Source: CAZGKX01 sp964525945 (GTDB taxonomy: Bacteria; Pseudomonadota; Gammaproteobacteria; Legionellales; Legionellaceae). Taken from it: DNA of 58,748 bases. The stretch spans positions 1-58,748 of the forward strand of contig CAZGKX010000007.1 of the NCBI GenBank assembly GCA_964525945.1, written 5' to 3'. Within the stretch, counting starts at the first letter, position 1; each line of letters opens with the position of its first letter. Under the pieces are notes generated by a model. It was not told where the DNA came from and did no database searches. It saw only the letters and a program-made list of their open reading frames with translations. Made by a program: the position numbers and the translations under genes. Shown piece by piece: positions 7,775 to 16,835 of this stretch.

Positions 7775-8692
7775 ATGTTTAATTTGGATCTCGTTAAAAT
7801 AACTGCATTTCCTTTTGAACATATTGTGAAAGATGATTTTATCGAGCCACTCTTATATTCAGAACTGTGTAAAAATTTCCCTCCATTGGAGTTGCTAAAT
7901 TTACCCCTAGGGCAGCAAAAAGAATATTCAATCATTTGGGAGGATCAGATTTTCCAAGATCTCATAAAAAGATGCAGAGCATGGAAAATTTTTTTTGAAC
8001 ACATTCAAACACAAGTGTTCACCGACTATTGGTTAAAGCAATTTGGAGCGGTTGGTGTGGCCCATGGATGCCAACTGGATTTCGAAAAAATTAAATTTGT
8101 TCGTTACTGCGAGCCTTCGTCTGAAAAAGGCCAGAGAGAGCTTCATCATCCAGAACAAGCGTTTGATAATTTGTATGTGCAGCCTCATATTTTTCAAGGC
8201 GGTATAGGTTATTTCCACACAAAACATTTGGATCGACGGCGTCGATTTGTAACGATTTTGATCTATTTCTGTGATTCGGAATTAGACAAACGAATAGGCG
8301 GTGATTTAACGCTTCTTGGGCCATTAACGGATGAAAACTCAGTCAAGATAGCCCCTCAACATAATCGTATGGTTGCTTTTGCTTGCACAAATCAATCGTA
8401 TCATTGTGTGAGCGAAATTTTAGCACAAACATCGCCGCGTAATTTTATTACAATTTTTATCTCCAGTTTTTTTAATATTTGGCCCATAGAGAAGTACCAA
8501 TATTCAGAAAGGTGTCTAACGATAATCAACGTCGATTCACATTTTGAATTTGATGGCCAATATTACCAAGTACCCAACAAATATTTGAATTGTGAAGTGA
8601 CAGTGTGTTCTACGGACACTGTCATTCAATGTTTTTATCAAGATCATTGTATTGCTTCTCATCCAAGGGAGCATGACAAAAAATCCTCCTAA
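7775..8692 (+). CDS. 2-oxoglutarate/Fe(II)-dependent oxygenase-like protein
   Basis: Fold and motifs of the prolyl-4-hydroxylase-type dioxygenase superfamily: iron ligands H151-x-D153 in HTKHLD, core strand RRFVTILIYF, GGDLTL, the distal ligand H210 in SYHCVSEI, and R222, the expected 2OG-binding Arg. The family uses 2-oxoglutarate and O2 to hydroxylate proteins or small molecules; the substrate here is unknown. The N-terminal 100 residues and C-terminal 70 residues are unassigned. AAGGA sits 6 bases before the ATG. It is isolated between dispersed repeats and the convergent moeB, whose 3' end it overlaps by 4 bases, which suggests an acquired gene. Confidence 0.8.
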   Translation: MFNLDLVKITAFPFEHIVKDDFIEPLLYSELCKNFPPLELLNLPLGQQKEYSIIWEDQIFQDLIKRCRAWKIFFEHIQTQVFTDYWLKQFGAVGVAHGCQLDFEKIKFVRYCEPSSEKGQRELHHPEQAFDNLYVQPHIFQGGIGYFHTKHLDRRRRFVTILIYFCDSELDKRIGGDLTLLGPLTDENSVKIAPQHNRMVAFACTNQSYHCVSEILAQTSPRNFITIFISSFFNIWPIEKYQYSERCLTIINVDSHFEFDGQYYQVPNKYLNCEVTVCSTDTVIQCFYQDHCIASHPREHDKKSS

Positions 8693-9780
8693 GGTCCGTT
8701 GAGCCCGCCGTACACATTTTTAACGTTTGTGAAACCGGCTTTTTTCAATACCTGGAAGGCTTGTTGGCTTCTCCTCCCGCTTTGGCAAACAACAGCAACC
8801 ATGTGATAAGATCGAAGATCTTGAAAATAATTTGCAAGTTCTGGCAGTGGAATATTTCTTCCGCCGATGTTGGACAGTTTGTATTCCCAGGGTTCGCGAA
8901 CATCAATTAACACCGTATTTACGCAGTTGAGTAATGCGCTTAACTCCGAAACATGGATATCGGTTAATGGATTGAATGGGTGGTTGGTGTTGCTATTTTT
9001 TATGGATGGCTGGGTTGGTTTCATCGATGGATTGCAGCTTGGGCAATTTGCCTGTTTGTTGACTTTAAATTTATGGAAATCAAGGGTTAAAGGATTGGCC
9101 AACAGCAAATAACCAGACAATGTATCCCCTATTTTTGCAATGTATTTTAATACCTCCATGGCTTGTATGAGCCCAAACCAGCCTGCTGTGATGCCTAACA
9201 CGCCATTCTCGCGGCAATTGGCAATCAAGCCAGGCTCTGGTGATTGAGGATAAATGCAACGTAAGCAGGGTTTGTCCACGGCATTAAAAATAGCACACTG
9301 TCCCTCAAATTGGTAAAGACTGGCATAAACAAACGGTTTTTTTAAGGCCACACAGGCATCATTGATCAGATATTTAGTGTCAAAATTATCCGAGCAATCA
9401 ACAATGATATCGTACGATGAAAACAATTCAGCGGCATTTTCTGCATCCAAATATTGAGGGTAATGCTGAATGTCAACGCAAGGGTTGATTTGTGAGAGGC
9501 GTTTTGCGCCCACTTCTGATTTAAGTTGACCTAGGTCACTCTCCGTAAATAAAATTTGGCGATGGATGTTGGAGAGGGCAACACAATCACCATCCACAAG
9601 ACCCAAACGGCCGATGCCGGCGGCCGTAAGATAAAGTGATGCAGGGCATCCCAATCCTCCTACACCGACGCACAATACGGATGAGGCTTTTAATTTCAGT
9701 TGCCCTGCCTCACCAAATTGTTGCAAATTGAGTTGACGCACATAGCGTTTTATTTCGTTTGAATTCAATGATTGCGGCAT
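8689..9780 (-). CDS. moeB: Molybdopterin-synthase adenylyltransferase with rhodanese domain
   Basis: Adenylates the C-terminal Gly-Gly of MoaD to allow sulfur loading. The ThiF/MoeB fold occupies about residues 5-245 (ATP loop GVGGLGCPA, LVDGDCVALSNIHRQ, CxxC pairs near CLRC and CPSC). A rhodanese domain follows at about 275-363 with active-site Cys in VVCQSGRRS. This layout matches MOCS3/MoeBR enzymes that supply their own persulfide. I chose ATG 9780 because AGAAGG lies 9 bases upstream; an earlier in-frame start exists at 9801. It overlaps the end of moaE. Confidence 0.9.
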   Translation of the reverse strand: MPQSLNSNEIKRYVRQLNLQQFGEAGQLKLKASSVLCVGVGGLGCPASLYLTAAGIGRLGLVDGDCVALSNIHRQILFTESDLGQLKSEVGAKRLSQINPCVDIQHYPQYLDAENAAELFSSYDIIVDCSDNFDTKYLINDACVALKKPFVYASLYQFEGQCAIFNAVDKPCLRCIYPQSPEPGLIANCRENGVLGITAGWFGLIQAMEVLKYIAKIGDTLSGYLLLANPLTLDFHKFKVNKQANCPSCNPSMKPTQPSIKNSNTNHPFNPLTDIHVSELSALLNCVNTVLIDVREPWEYKLSNIGGRNIPLPELANYFQDLRSYHMVAVVCQSGRRSQQAFQVLKKAGFTNVKNVYGGLNGP

Positions 9781-10223
9781 AAGCTGTGGCCTTCTACCCA
9801 ACCGGAATCATCGTTTGATGTATAAAATTCTTTTTTCCAAACGGTTGTTTTATGTTTTATAAAATGAATGACTTGCTCGCAGCTGGCCAGTGCCTCTTTG
9901 CGATGAGGCGTGCTGACCGCGATCAGTACACTGGGCTCGGTTACCATCAATTCACCTTTATAATGAACTGTATAAAGCCGTAAAGAGCACTGCAATTGTT
10001 GGGTCAGGGTGGTAAAATATTCATGGAGAGCTTTGATAAAAAAAGCCTCATAAATATCATATTGGACTTTTTGAACGTCTTTACCGAGATTTGTTTCTCG
10101 GATGGAGCCTACAAAAAAAGCATTGCCGCCATGCTCTTTCACATTAATAAATCGCCATGACTCCGACATGTCGAGCGGGGTTGTTACGACTTGAATAAAA
10201 CAGTCGGATACTTTTGAGTCCAT
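9765..10223 (-). CDS. moaE: Molybdopterin synthase catalytic subunit MoaE
   Basis: Large subunit of MPT synthase, which converts cyclic pyranopterin monophosphate to molybdopterin using MoaD thiocarboxylate. About 152 residues with the MoaE landmarks GGNAFFVGSIRETNLG, YEAFF, VHYKGEL, and the catalytic lysine region HKTTVWKKEF. Start ATG 10223 has TTGGAG 8 bases upstream, inside the end of moaCB; the longer open frame to 10334 would overlap moaCB heavily and is rejected. Confidence 0.92.
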   Translation of the reverse strand: MDSKVSDCFIQVVTTPLDMSESWRFINVKEHGGNAFFVGSIRETNLGKDVQKVQYDIYEAFFIKALHEYFTTLTQQLQCSLRLYTVHYKGELMVTEPSVLIAVSTPHRKEALASCEQVIHFIKHKTTVWKKEFYTSNDDSGWVEGHSLCRNH

Positions 10224-10228
10224 GATGA

Positions 10229-11275
10229 TTACTCCAAAACAATTTGTTTTAAGAGGTGAGGAAGCAATGGGCGTAATGTTTGATAATTTTGTGAAACCGC
10301 TTTGGGGCTTCCTGGAAGAGCGATAATTAAACAACCCTTGTCTTCAACAACACCCGCTGTGGAACGGCTCAGCCACGCGTAGGGAGTGTGCTTAGCACCT
10401 TCTATGCGCAGCAACTCCCCAAGACCAGGAATCATTTTGGTGCAAAACTCCGGTAAAACGTCGGGGGTGATGTCGCGTTTACTCACACCTGTTCCGCCTG
10501 TTAAAACAATAAGTTGCAACGGTTGCGGGTGTTGAAGATGGGCGGTGAGGGTGGCTTTTAACTGATCGCTATCATCTGGCACAATTCGGTAATCAACGAT
10601 ATTGGCGCCATCTTGAATAAGAAATTCTTTAAGTTTCGTGCCTGATTCATCGGGATAAATGCCTTTGCTTGCCCGATCACTCAGACAAATCACGGCGCAT
10701 CTTAAAGCCTCCAAAATTTTATCGGACTGATTGTTACACAATTCCTGAATCAATGGCTCGTCTTTGGCTGCGGGGTGGATCCATACGCCATTTTTTCCAC
10801 CTGATTTGAACAATAGCCGAATGGCGTTCAACTCCAGGGCGGGCTGCACCATTTTGGTGAGATCATAGATCGCCAACAACGCAGCATTAACACCTGCCAG
10901 CGCCTCCATCTCCACCCCTGTTTTACCAAACACTGCCGCGATACAGTGTACTTTTATGCTATTTTTTTCAGCGTCCAATGCAATGTTTATTTTAACCAAA
11001 TCCAAGCCTATAGGGTGACACAACGGGATCATTTGATAGGCTATTTTTGCACCATTAATACCGGCAATTTCAGCGAGTACGAGGGCATCGCCTTTTGGAA
11101 GAGCGCGATTGGATATCAGTTCAAAAGCCTCTTTTCCCACATGAATTTCTCCAGAAGCTATTGCTGTGCGTTGTGTGGGTGTTTTTAAACCGATATCGAT
11201 CATTTGATACGACGAATTAGAAAAAAAAGCATTCATTACCGTACGATGAATCGCTGTTGGATCAGAATGGGACAT
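10229..11275 (-). CDS. moaCB: Fused cyclic pyranopterin monophosphate synthase / MoaB-type protein (MoaC-MoaB)
   Basis: One polypeptide of about 348 residues joins two Moco enzymes. Residues about 10-165 are MoaC: MIPLCHPI, FGKTGVEMEALAGV, and IYDLTK with the catalytic Asp and Lys. Residues about 185-345 are MoaB/MogA-like: CLSDRASKG, LTGGTGVSKRDITPD, and LPGSPKAV. MoaC makes cPMP with MoaA; MoaB-type proteins adenylate molybdopterin or are non-catalytic partners. Start ATG 11275 is preferred (GGAG 11 bases upstream) over GTG 11287, which abuts the same sequence. A fusion means 1:1 production. Confidence 0.9.
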   Translation of the reverse strand: MSHSDPTAIHRTVMNAFFSNSSYQMIDIGLKTPTQRTAIASGEIHVGKEAFELISNRALPKGDALVLAEIAGINGAKIAYQMIPLCHPIGLDLVKINIALDAEKNSIKVHCIAAVFGKTGVEMEALAGVNAALLAIYDLTKMVQPALELNAIRLLFKSGGKNGVWIHPAAKDEPLIQELCNNQSDKILEALRCAVICLSDRASKGIYPDESGTKLKEFLIQDGANIVDYRIVPDDSDQLKATLTAHLQHPQPLQLIVLTGGTGVSKRDITPDVLPEFCTKMIPGLGELLRIEGAKHTPYAWLSRSTAGVVEDKGCLIIALPGSPKAVSQNYQTLRPLLPHLLKQIVLE

Positions 11276-11293
11276 GTTGATGTGCACTCCAGG

Positions 11294-11554
11294 TTAGCCA
11301 CCATTTACGGGTGGTAAGATATGAGCCCGTGTTTTATCTTGCAACACATGATCATCATTTACAAGTTGTTCATCGACCGCAAACGCTGAAACAGTCATTA
11401 AATTGGCATTGAAATGAGGACTATGCTGTTTGATGCTTGCCACAATTGCTTGTCTTAGTTCTCGGACCGTCGAATGCATCGGTAGTTCAAACACCTGTTC
11501 CGAAGCTTTGATCCACTCACGAAAAGGTCCATAAAAATTGACTGTAATTTGCAT
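11294..11554 (-). CDS. moaD: Molybdopterin synthase sulfur carrier subunit MoaD
   Basis: Ubiquitin-like 86-residue protein ending in Gly-Gly (PPVNGG), the site of adenylation by MoeB and of thiocarboxylate formation. The beta-grasp pattern is visible (MQITVNFYGPFREW at the start, then FAVDEQLV). It lies between moeA and moaCB in a tight minus-strand run, 18 bases before the moaCB start. Confidence 0.92.
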   Translation of the reverse strand: MQITVNFYGPFREWIKASEQVFELPMHSTVRELRQAIVASIKQHSPHFNANLMTVSAFAVDEQLVNDDHVLQDKTRAHILPPVNGG

Positions 11555-11575
11555 GGCTATCCTTGTTTAAACACA

Positions 11576-12889
11576 TCAACAACATCCCTTGTGCGAATGA
11601 GGTGCATGCTCTTGGGTTAAAGGCATCTCCAAACCATAATATTTGGGTTGAATAAGGTAGGTATCAACAATATCCGCCATGTCATATCGTTTTTCACCCA
11701 CGGGCAAATGCATCCAACAATTGTTTTTATACAATTGGTAAATTCGGCGATAAGGCTCAAGAAGTTTGTTGGGGGTAACCCATAATTGACCTTGCTCATC
11801 AATGTCGAGAGTGGAAGCAACCCATTCCTCATGTTCCAGTGTTTTAACATAGCCATGTTTTATTTTTGCTTTAATGGCTTTTGCGTTTGGTGCGTGACAC
11901 AATTTATTAATAAACGGCATAACAAGACGTTGCATAAGAAGAACCGACGAGCTGGGTGTTCCAGGAAGACCGAAATAATAAACTTGATCGTCCAATGTGG
12001 CATATAAAAATTTGGCGCCAGGTTTCATGGAGAGATCTTGCAGGTGAATAGTCGCATTTATTTTTTTTAAAGCATTGGGTATAAAGTCTTTTTGCCCGAG
12101 GCTAATCGCCCCCGTGGAAATAATAATTAAAGGCGCGGAATATTGCTGCAACAGAGCATTCAATTTTTCAAGGTATACGGATTCTTCATCCTGCAAAACA
12201 CCGATGTAATGGAAATTACAATGCAAGGCTTTGCATTCTGCCGCAATGAAGGGCGCTGAAGCGTTTCGAACTTGACCTGGCAATAAGGGTGAGCCGGGAT
12301 CATCGACAATTTCATCCCCAGTGCATATTAACACCACGGTTGGAACTTGGAACACGTTTAGCTTCGAGACACCGACTGTGCTCAATTGCATTAGGCTAAA
12401 TGGGGTTATCGTTTCTCCTTTGGACAATAACGTCGTACCTTTACGGATATCGCTGCCAATTTTACGGTGAAAATCGTTGTTTAGAATGGGTGTGTCAATA
12501 CGTATCGCTGCATTTGCATGATCACTGTTTTTCTCCACCACCACGTCTTCAATCGGTACAATGGTGTCATACATTGCGGGTATGCACGCGCCTGTCATTA
12601 TTTCACAACACGTGCCAGGCGTGTCAATGTGGTCAGATGTTGCGGGTCCCGCGATGATGGTGTTGGTGATTGTCAATCGAATGGGTTGATTTGGCATCGC
12701 TTGGCAAATATCGTTAGCCTTTATCGCAAATCCATCGCGTGCTGCAAAATTAAAAGCTGGGTGATTTTCTGGGCTTTGGACGTCTTCTGCGGCAGTCATT
12801 CCTAAGCACTCCTCAAGAGCAAGTTCTATCATCGGACTTTTTTTGCAAGTTTTAAATAAGATATTTAAGGCTTCATTGTAAGTGGTCAT
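11576..12889 (-). CDS. moeA: Molybdopterin molybdenumtransferase MoeA (divergent)
   Basis: Inserts molybdate into adenylated molybdopterin. 437 residues with the MoeA layout: AEDVQSPENHPAFNFAARDGFAI, CEIMTGACIPAMYDTIVPIEDV, and ICTGDEIVD. Two usually strict motifs are altered: the SxGGVSxG-type loop reads STGAISLG, and GNPVS reads GTPSS. The C-terminus ends in a His/Cys tail (HAPHSHKGCC). AGGAGGT lies 7 bases before the ATG, a strong ribosome site. It sits within an otherwise complete mo-cluster, so function is likely despite the substitutions. Confidence 0.9.
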   Translation of the reverse strand: MTTYNEALNILFKTCKKSPMIELALEECLGMTAAEDVQSPENHPAFNFAARDGFAIKANDICQAMPNQPIRLTITNTIIAGPATSDHIDTPGTCCEIMTGACIPAMYDTIVPIEDVVVEKNSDHANAAIRIDTPILNNDFHRKIGSDIRKGTTLLSKGETITPFSLMQLSTVGVSKLNVFQVPTVVLICTGDEIVDDPGSPLLPGQVRNASAPFIAAECKALHCNFHYIGVLQDEESVYLEKLNALLQQYSAPLIIISTGAISLGQKDFIPNALKKINATIHLQDLSMKPGAKFLYATLDDQVYYFGLPGTPSSSVLLMQRLVMPFINKLCHAPNAKAIKAKIKHGYVKTLEHEEWVASTLDIDEQGQLWVTPNKLLEPYRRIYQLYKNNCWMHLPVGEKRYDMADIVDTYLIQPKYYGLEMPLTQEHAPHSHKGCC

Positions 12890-12923
12890 GCGGCCACCTC
12901 CTGTTTATTTATTGTGGCCATTT

Positions 12924-13985
12924 TCAACCCCCCACCTTGAACATCTCTACTCGGTTAAATTTTAAAACATGCGTGGTTGCGCGCTGTTCGGAGTAACGAT
13001 CGTTTCTGTTGTGCCATAATTCGGTTAGTTTTTGTTTTAATACCTCGAACTCCTTGGCACGAATAGTTTGTAAAATATCCAGGCCTTGGTGTGAAAACAA
13101 GCAAGTGTATATTTTTCCATCAGTGCTAACACGTAACCTATCACAAGAAGCGCAAAATGGTTTGGTGACCGATGCAATGACCCCCACATCACCTTTTCCA
13201 TCGCTGTATTGATAGTTATTGGACACCTCTCCCGGACGATCGCGTTTGGTCGTTTGCAAGGGAAATTGTTGTTGAATATCATTTAAAATCTGCGCTTCGG
13301 AATAAACTTGATCCGCTGTCCAACCGTTTGATATCCCCACATCCATGTACTCGATAAATCGCATAATAAAGCCATGCTCACGCGCAAAGCGAACTAAAGG
13401 TAAAACTTGGTGCTCATTGACGCCTTTTTTGATAACCGCATTGAGCTTAATTTTAGAAAATCCAGCCTGTTGAGCGGCTTTCAAGCCATTTAAAACTGCC
13501 GTTATTTCGGCGTTGGTCCCACTCATTTGTTGATAGAGTTGTGGGTCAATCGCATCAATGCTAACCGTGAGCCGTTTTAAACCTGATTCATGTAAAATTT
13601 TGGCGTATTTTTCCAGTAAATAACCATTGGTTGTTAAGGTCAGATCTTGGATTTCATGGATTTTGCTTAATCGGTTGACCAAAAGATGTAAATCATTGCG
13701 AAGCAGAGGTTCGCCTCCGGTTAGTTTGATCCTATTTACCCCGAGGGGGATTAAAATATGAACCAGGTCTAAAATTTCATCAAATGTCATGGCTTGTTTT
13801 TGGGGGGTGAATTTGTATTTTTTATCCGCAGGCATACAATAACTGCAACGAAAATTACACCGATCCGTCACTGAAATTCGTAAAGTGTGCAACACTCGTT
13901 CCTGCTTATCCTTTAAACCATTCAATTTCAATTCCTTGAATACTCTTGGCTCAATATCTCCCTTGCGTTTGGCCAAAGGAGCCAT
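12924..13985 (-). CDS. moaA: GTP 3',8-cyclase MoaA
   Basis: Radical SAM enzyme that starts Moco synthesis from GTP. The N-terminal cluster motif CNFRCSYC follows TLRISVTDR; the C-terminal cluster cysteines are in FCASCDRLRVS and TCLFS; and the protein ends in the Gly-Gly tail needed for GTP handling. About 353 residues; the first 30 are a non-conserved extension. It begins 10 bases after the marC stop and leads the run moaA-moeA-moaD-moaCB-moaE-moeB. No mobA is present here. Confidence 0.95.
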   Translation of the reverse strand: MAPLAKRKGDIEPRVFKELKLNGLKDKQERVLHTLRISVTDRCNFRCSYCMPADKKYKFTPQKQAMTFDEILDLVHILIPLGVNRIKLTGGEPLLRNDLHLLVNRLSKIHEIQDLTLTTNGYLLEKYAKILHESGLKRLTVSIDAIDPQLYQQMSGTNAEITAVLNGLKAAQQAGFSKIKLNAVIKKGVNEHQVLPLVRFAREHGFIMRFIEYMDVGISNGWTADQVYSEAQILNDIQQQFPLQTTKRDRPGEVSNNYQYSDGKGDVGVIASVTKPFCASCDRLRVSTDGKIYTCLFSHQGLDILQTIRAKEFEVLKQKLTELWHNRNDRYSEQRATTHVLKFNRVEMFKVGG

Positions 13986-13995
13986 GCATTAAAAA

Positions 13996-14646
13996 CTAAA
14001 TGTGCGGCGGTTGGAGTCCCAAGATGGGGAATAATAAAATTAAGCCCGCAGCTATCATTTGTATGCCTAAGGCGCTGGTGATAATGCCTATAATACGTGT
14101 ACAAATTTTAATCCCGTGTTCGCCTAAAATTTTGCTAAGCGGTGGGGCAAAATACATGCAGAGAAACACAATAAGCGTTAATGCAAAACAAACACCACTC
14201 AAAATAACCCGTTGATAAAAGACTGTGTTGTGATAACTGTGTAAAATCACAGAGGCAATGGCACCAGGTCCTGCCACCAAAGGTATCGCTAATGGCACCA
14301 CGGCAATGGACTCACGTTCTCCATGCGGGTTTGTTTTATCGGTGGGAATCGGCTGTTGGCTGAACGTCGCCTGCACCATGTTTAAGCCAATTAATAACAC
14401 CAACAAGCCGCCTGCGGTGGTAAATCCCCCAATCGATACGCCAAAAACTTTAAGAATATCCGCGCCAACCCAGAGGCTAATTAAAAGAATAAAAAAGACG
14501 GCAACCGAGGAGGTGAACACCGTTTTTTTTATTTCAAGAGGTGTGAGATCTTCCGTTAAACTCATTAAAACCGCAATTTTTCCAATTGGATTTAATAGCG
14601 CCAAAGTAGCGATAAAAAAAGTCACATAAGAAATAGGTTGCATCAT
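13996..14646 (-). CDS. MarC family integral membrane protein
   Basis: Six-helix inner membrane protein of the MarC/UPF0056 (NAAT) family, 216 residues. Family landmarks are LALLNPIGKIAVLMSLT at the N-terminus and PLAIPLVAGPGAIAS in the middle, with further hydrophobic spans to the C-terminus. The family has been linked to amino-acid or other small-molecule transport, but the function is not settled. It lies between an unknown membrane protein and moaA in the same direction with short gaps, so it may share their transcript. Confidence 0.88.
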   Translation of the reverse strand: MMQPISYVTFFIATLALLNPIGKIAVLMSLTEDLTPLEIKKTVFTSSVAVFFILLISLWVGADILKVFGVSIGGFTTAGGLLVLLIGLNMVQATFSQQPIPTDKTNPHGERESIAVVPLAIPLVAGPGAIASVILHSYHNTVFYQRVILSGVCFALTLIVFLCMYFAPPLSKILGEHGIKICTRIIGIITSALGIQMIAAGLILLFPILGLQPPHI

Positions 14647-14677
14647 GCACTCCTAGACATATTATTTTATTATCAAA

Positions 14678-15484
14678 TCATAGGTAGGATGCTTTCTGCA
14701 AGAGATTTTCGTCTTCATTGTCTGAATCAAAATCATTTTCCAAGGATATGGGGATGAAACGCAAGAGGGGGGATGGGGAGGCAGGTATTTTGATGAGGTG
14801 TGATTTATGAGCGTCGGTTTGGGTAACCTGAGGGGATTGTTTAAGATCAAAAGCAAGGCGTTTTGATAGCTTGATATAAGTATGATCGGGTTTGAAGGTA
14901 TTGAACAAAGATTGTCCGCAAGCGTGAAAAGCCAGAACGGTCAAAACATTGCCTAATGTCAAAGGCAACATATAAGCGACAAAAGCAAAAAGTGGATTGA
15001 TGAACGCTGCGGTTGCACAAATTGCTGACAATGCACAAACAGCTGTCATGAGTAAAACATAGCGCAAATACAGTGCTTGTTGTTTGCTGGAAAAGTTGGG
15101 GTTATGGGAAGGGGGGTGTTTAAGTTTATGGTATTCAGCAATGGACCAAAGCGTATTGCTCAATACAAAGATCCAAAGGGCCGGTACCACCAGCAGCCCG
15201 GGGTTGGTAAGGCACATGATGCATGCCACGAGTCCTAATAAGGAAGCAAGCTCATATTGTTGCTTAAATTGAGCAAAACCAAACCAATGATTGGCTTTAC
15301 GCGGATGGTTTGGATACAACCGTGTTGCGATATTCCATAACAAATAACCAATCAAGTAAGCACACAACGAGATCAATGTGAAGATGAGGCCCACGGCAGG
15401 GATATCTTTTAGCTTGGATGCAGCAAACCCTGTAATGAATAAACCACTCACCAAGCCATCGAGTATTGCTGCAATTTTAGACAT
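14678..15484 (-). CDS. Hypothetical multi-pass membrane protein
   Basis: I do not recognise this protein of about 268 residues. It has roughly six hydrophobic segments (near residues 10-25, 33-53, 85-105, 112-130, 150-175 and 180-200) and a hydrophilic C-terminal tail of about 65 residues with a DNEDE acidic patch, probably cytoplasmic. ATG 15484 (MSKIAAILDG) follows the serS stop at once; a longer frame would run back inside serS. It appears co-transcribed with serS. Confidence 0.7.
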   Translation of the reverse strand: MSKIAAILDGLVSGLFITGFAASKLKDIPAVGLIFTLISLCAYLIGYLLWNIATRLYPNHPRKANHWFGFAQFKQQYELASLLGLVACIMCLTNPGLLVVPALWIFVLSNTLWSIAEYHKLKHPPSHNPNFSSKQQALYLRYVLLMTAVCALSAICATAAFINPLFAFVAYMLPLTLGNVLTVLAFHACGQSLFNTFKPDHTYIKLSKRLAFDLKQSPQVTQTDAHKSHLIKIPASPSPLLRFIPISLENDFDSDNEDENLLQKASYL

Positions 15485-15485
15485 A

Positions 15486-16771
15486 TTAAGCGCGCTGAAT
15501 GACGTCTTTACCCATATAAGGCCGTAGCACGTCTGGAACAATAATGCTGCCATCTTTTTGTTGGTAATTTTCTAAAATGGCCATCAAAGTACGGCTTAAA
15601 GCAATGGCTGTGCCATTGAGTGTGTAGGGGTATATTTTTTTATTTTCTTTGGTGCGGTATCGAATGTTTAAACGCCTAGATTGAAAATCGGTGCAATTGG
15701 AGGCTGATGTGACTTCACCGTATTTTTCGTCTGAATCGCGGCCAGGCATCCAAGCCTCAATGTCGTATTTTTTATAAGCTGCAGCGCCTAAATCACCTGC
15801 GCAAATGCGCATGACTCGGTAGGGTAATTTTAATTGTTGATAAATGGTCTCTTCAACGTTTAATATTTCTTCTAATGCGGCTTCACTGTCCTCGGGTTTG
15901 GTGATTTGAAACAATTCAATTTTGGAAAATTGATGGACGCGGTACAAGCCTTTGCTTTCTTTACCACCCGATCCTGCTTCTCTTCTAAAACAATGGCTTT
16001 CAGCCACATATTTTAACGGCAATTGTTCTTCTTCAAGGATTTCATCGGCGTGGATACCGCCGACGGTGATTTCAGCCGTGGCAATCAAACTCAAATCCAA
16101 ACCTTCTAAATTGTAAATATTGGATTCTTCTCCACGGGGCGAAAACCCTGTGCCCGTCATCACCGATTTTTTGGCTAAATCAGGGGTGATCAATGTCGTA
16201 AAACCATGAGCCGCTGCAATTTTCATGGCAAACAGTTTCAAAGCCAATTCCAAAAACACGGCATCGTTTTTCAAAAAATAAAATTTAGCGCCAGTTACTT
16301 TCGCGCCGCTATCAAAATCAATCAAATCAAGGCGTTTACCCAATTCGACGTGATCAAGCGGGGTGAAATCAAACACGCGAGGTTCTAGATGGGTGCGAAG
16401 CATTAAATTTTCAGTGTCGCTTTCCCCCAAAGGGGTATCTTCAGCGAGCAAATTCGGCACAGTGAGCATTNNNNNNNNNNTTCTTCTTGGTAATTTTCGT
16501 CAATGCTGCGTAATTCCGTTTCCAGTTTTGAAATGTCCTGGTTTAATAAACGGCCTGCGCTGATCAAATGTTCCTTTTCAGTTTTAGGCACAGTTGGAAT
16601 GGTTTTGGCAATTTGGTTTGCTTCAGCGCGTTTATTTTCCAGTGCCAGTAAGGTTGCTTTTCGCTCCGCATACAAGGTCAATAATTTGTTCAAGTTTGCA
16701 TTCACACAGCGTTTTTTGATGCTGTCTTCAATGATTTCTGGATGTTCTGTTATGAATTTAATATCTAACAT
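15486..16771 (-). CDS. serS: Seryl-tRNA synthetase (contains assembly gap)
   Basis: Charges tRNA-Ser. The N-terminal tRNA-binding coiled coil (from MLDIKFITEHPEII) and the class II catalytic core (motif 2 FRREAGSGGKESKGLYRVHQF, motif 3 GTAIALSRTLMAILENYQ) are both clear. A run of ten N at 16471-16480 falls between the coiled coil and TVPNLLAEDTPLG. The two halves are in different frames across the ten N, so the true gap length is not a multiple matching ten; by family comparison only a few residues are missing. ATG 16771 is chosen by homology; the open frame extends further upstream. Confidence 0.93.
16471..16480. other. Assembly gap (10 N) inside serS
   Basis: Ten undetermined bases. The reading frame shifts across it, so ten is a placeholder and not a measured length. 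Confidence 0.95.
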
Positions 16772-16835
16772 AGTGTCTAACCTTTGTTGATTACGTCTAT
16801 CATTTCGCGCATTATCCACCAAGGCGTGATTTTAA

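Noticed and set aside
7580..7935. Minus-strand frames across the 7.6 kb repeats
   Set aside because: They consist of translated repeat sequence and antisense to the oxygenase gene, with no family features.
16403..16822. serS as a split or frameshifted pseudogene
   Set aside because: The break coincides exactly with the ten-N gap; both halves are otherwise intact.
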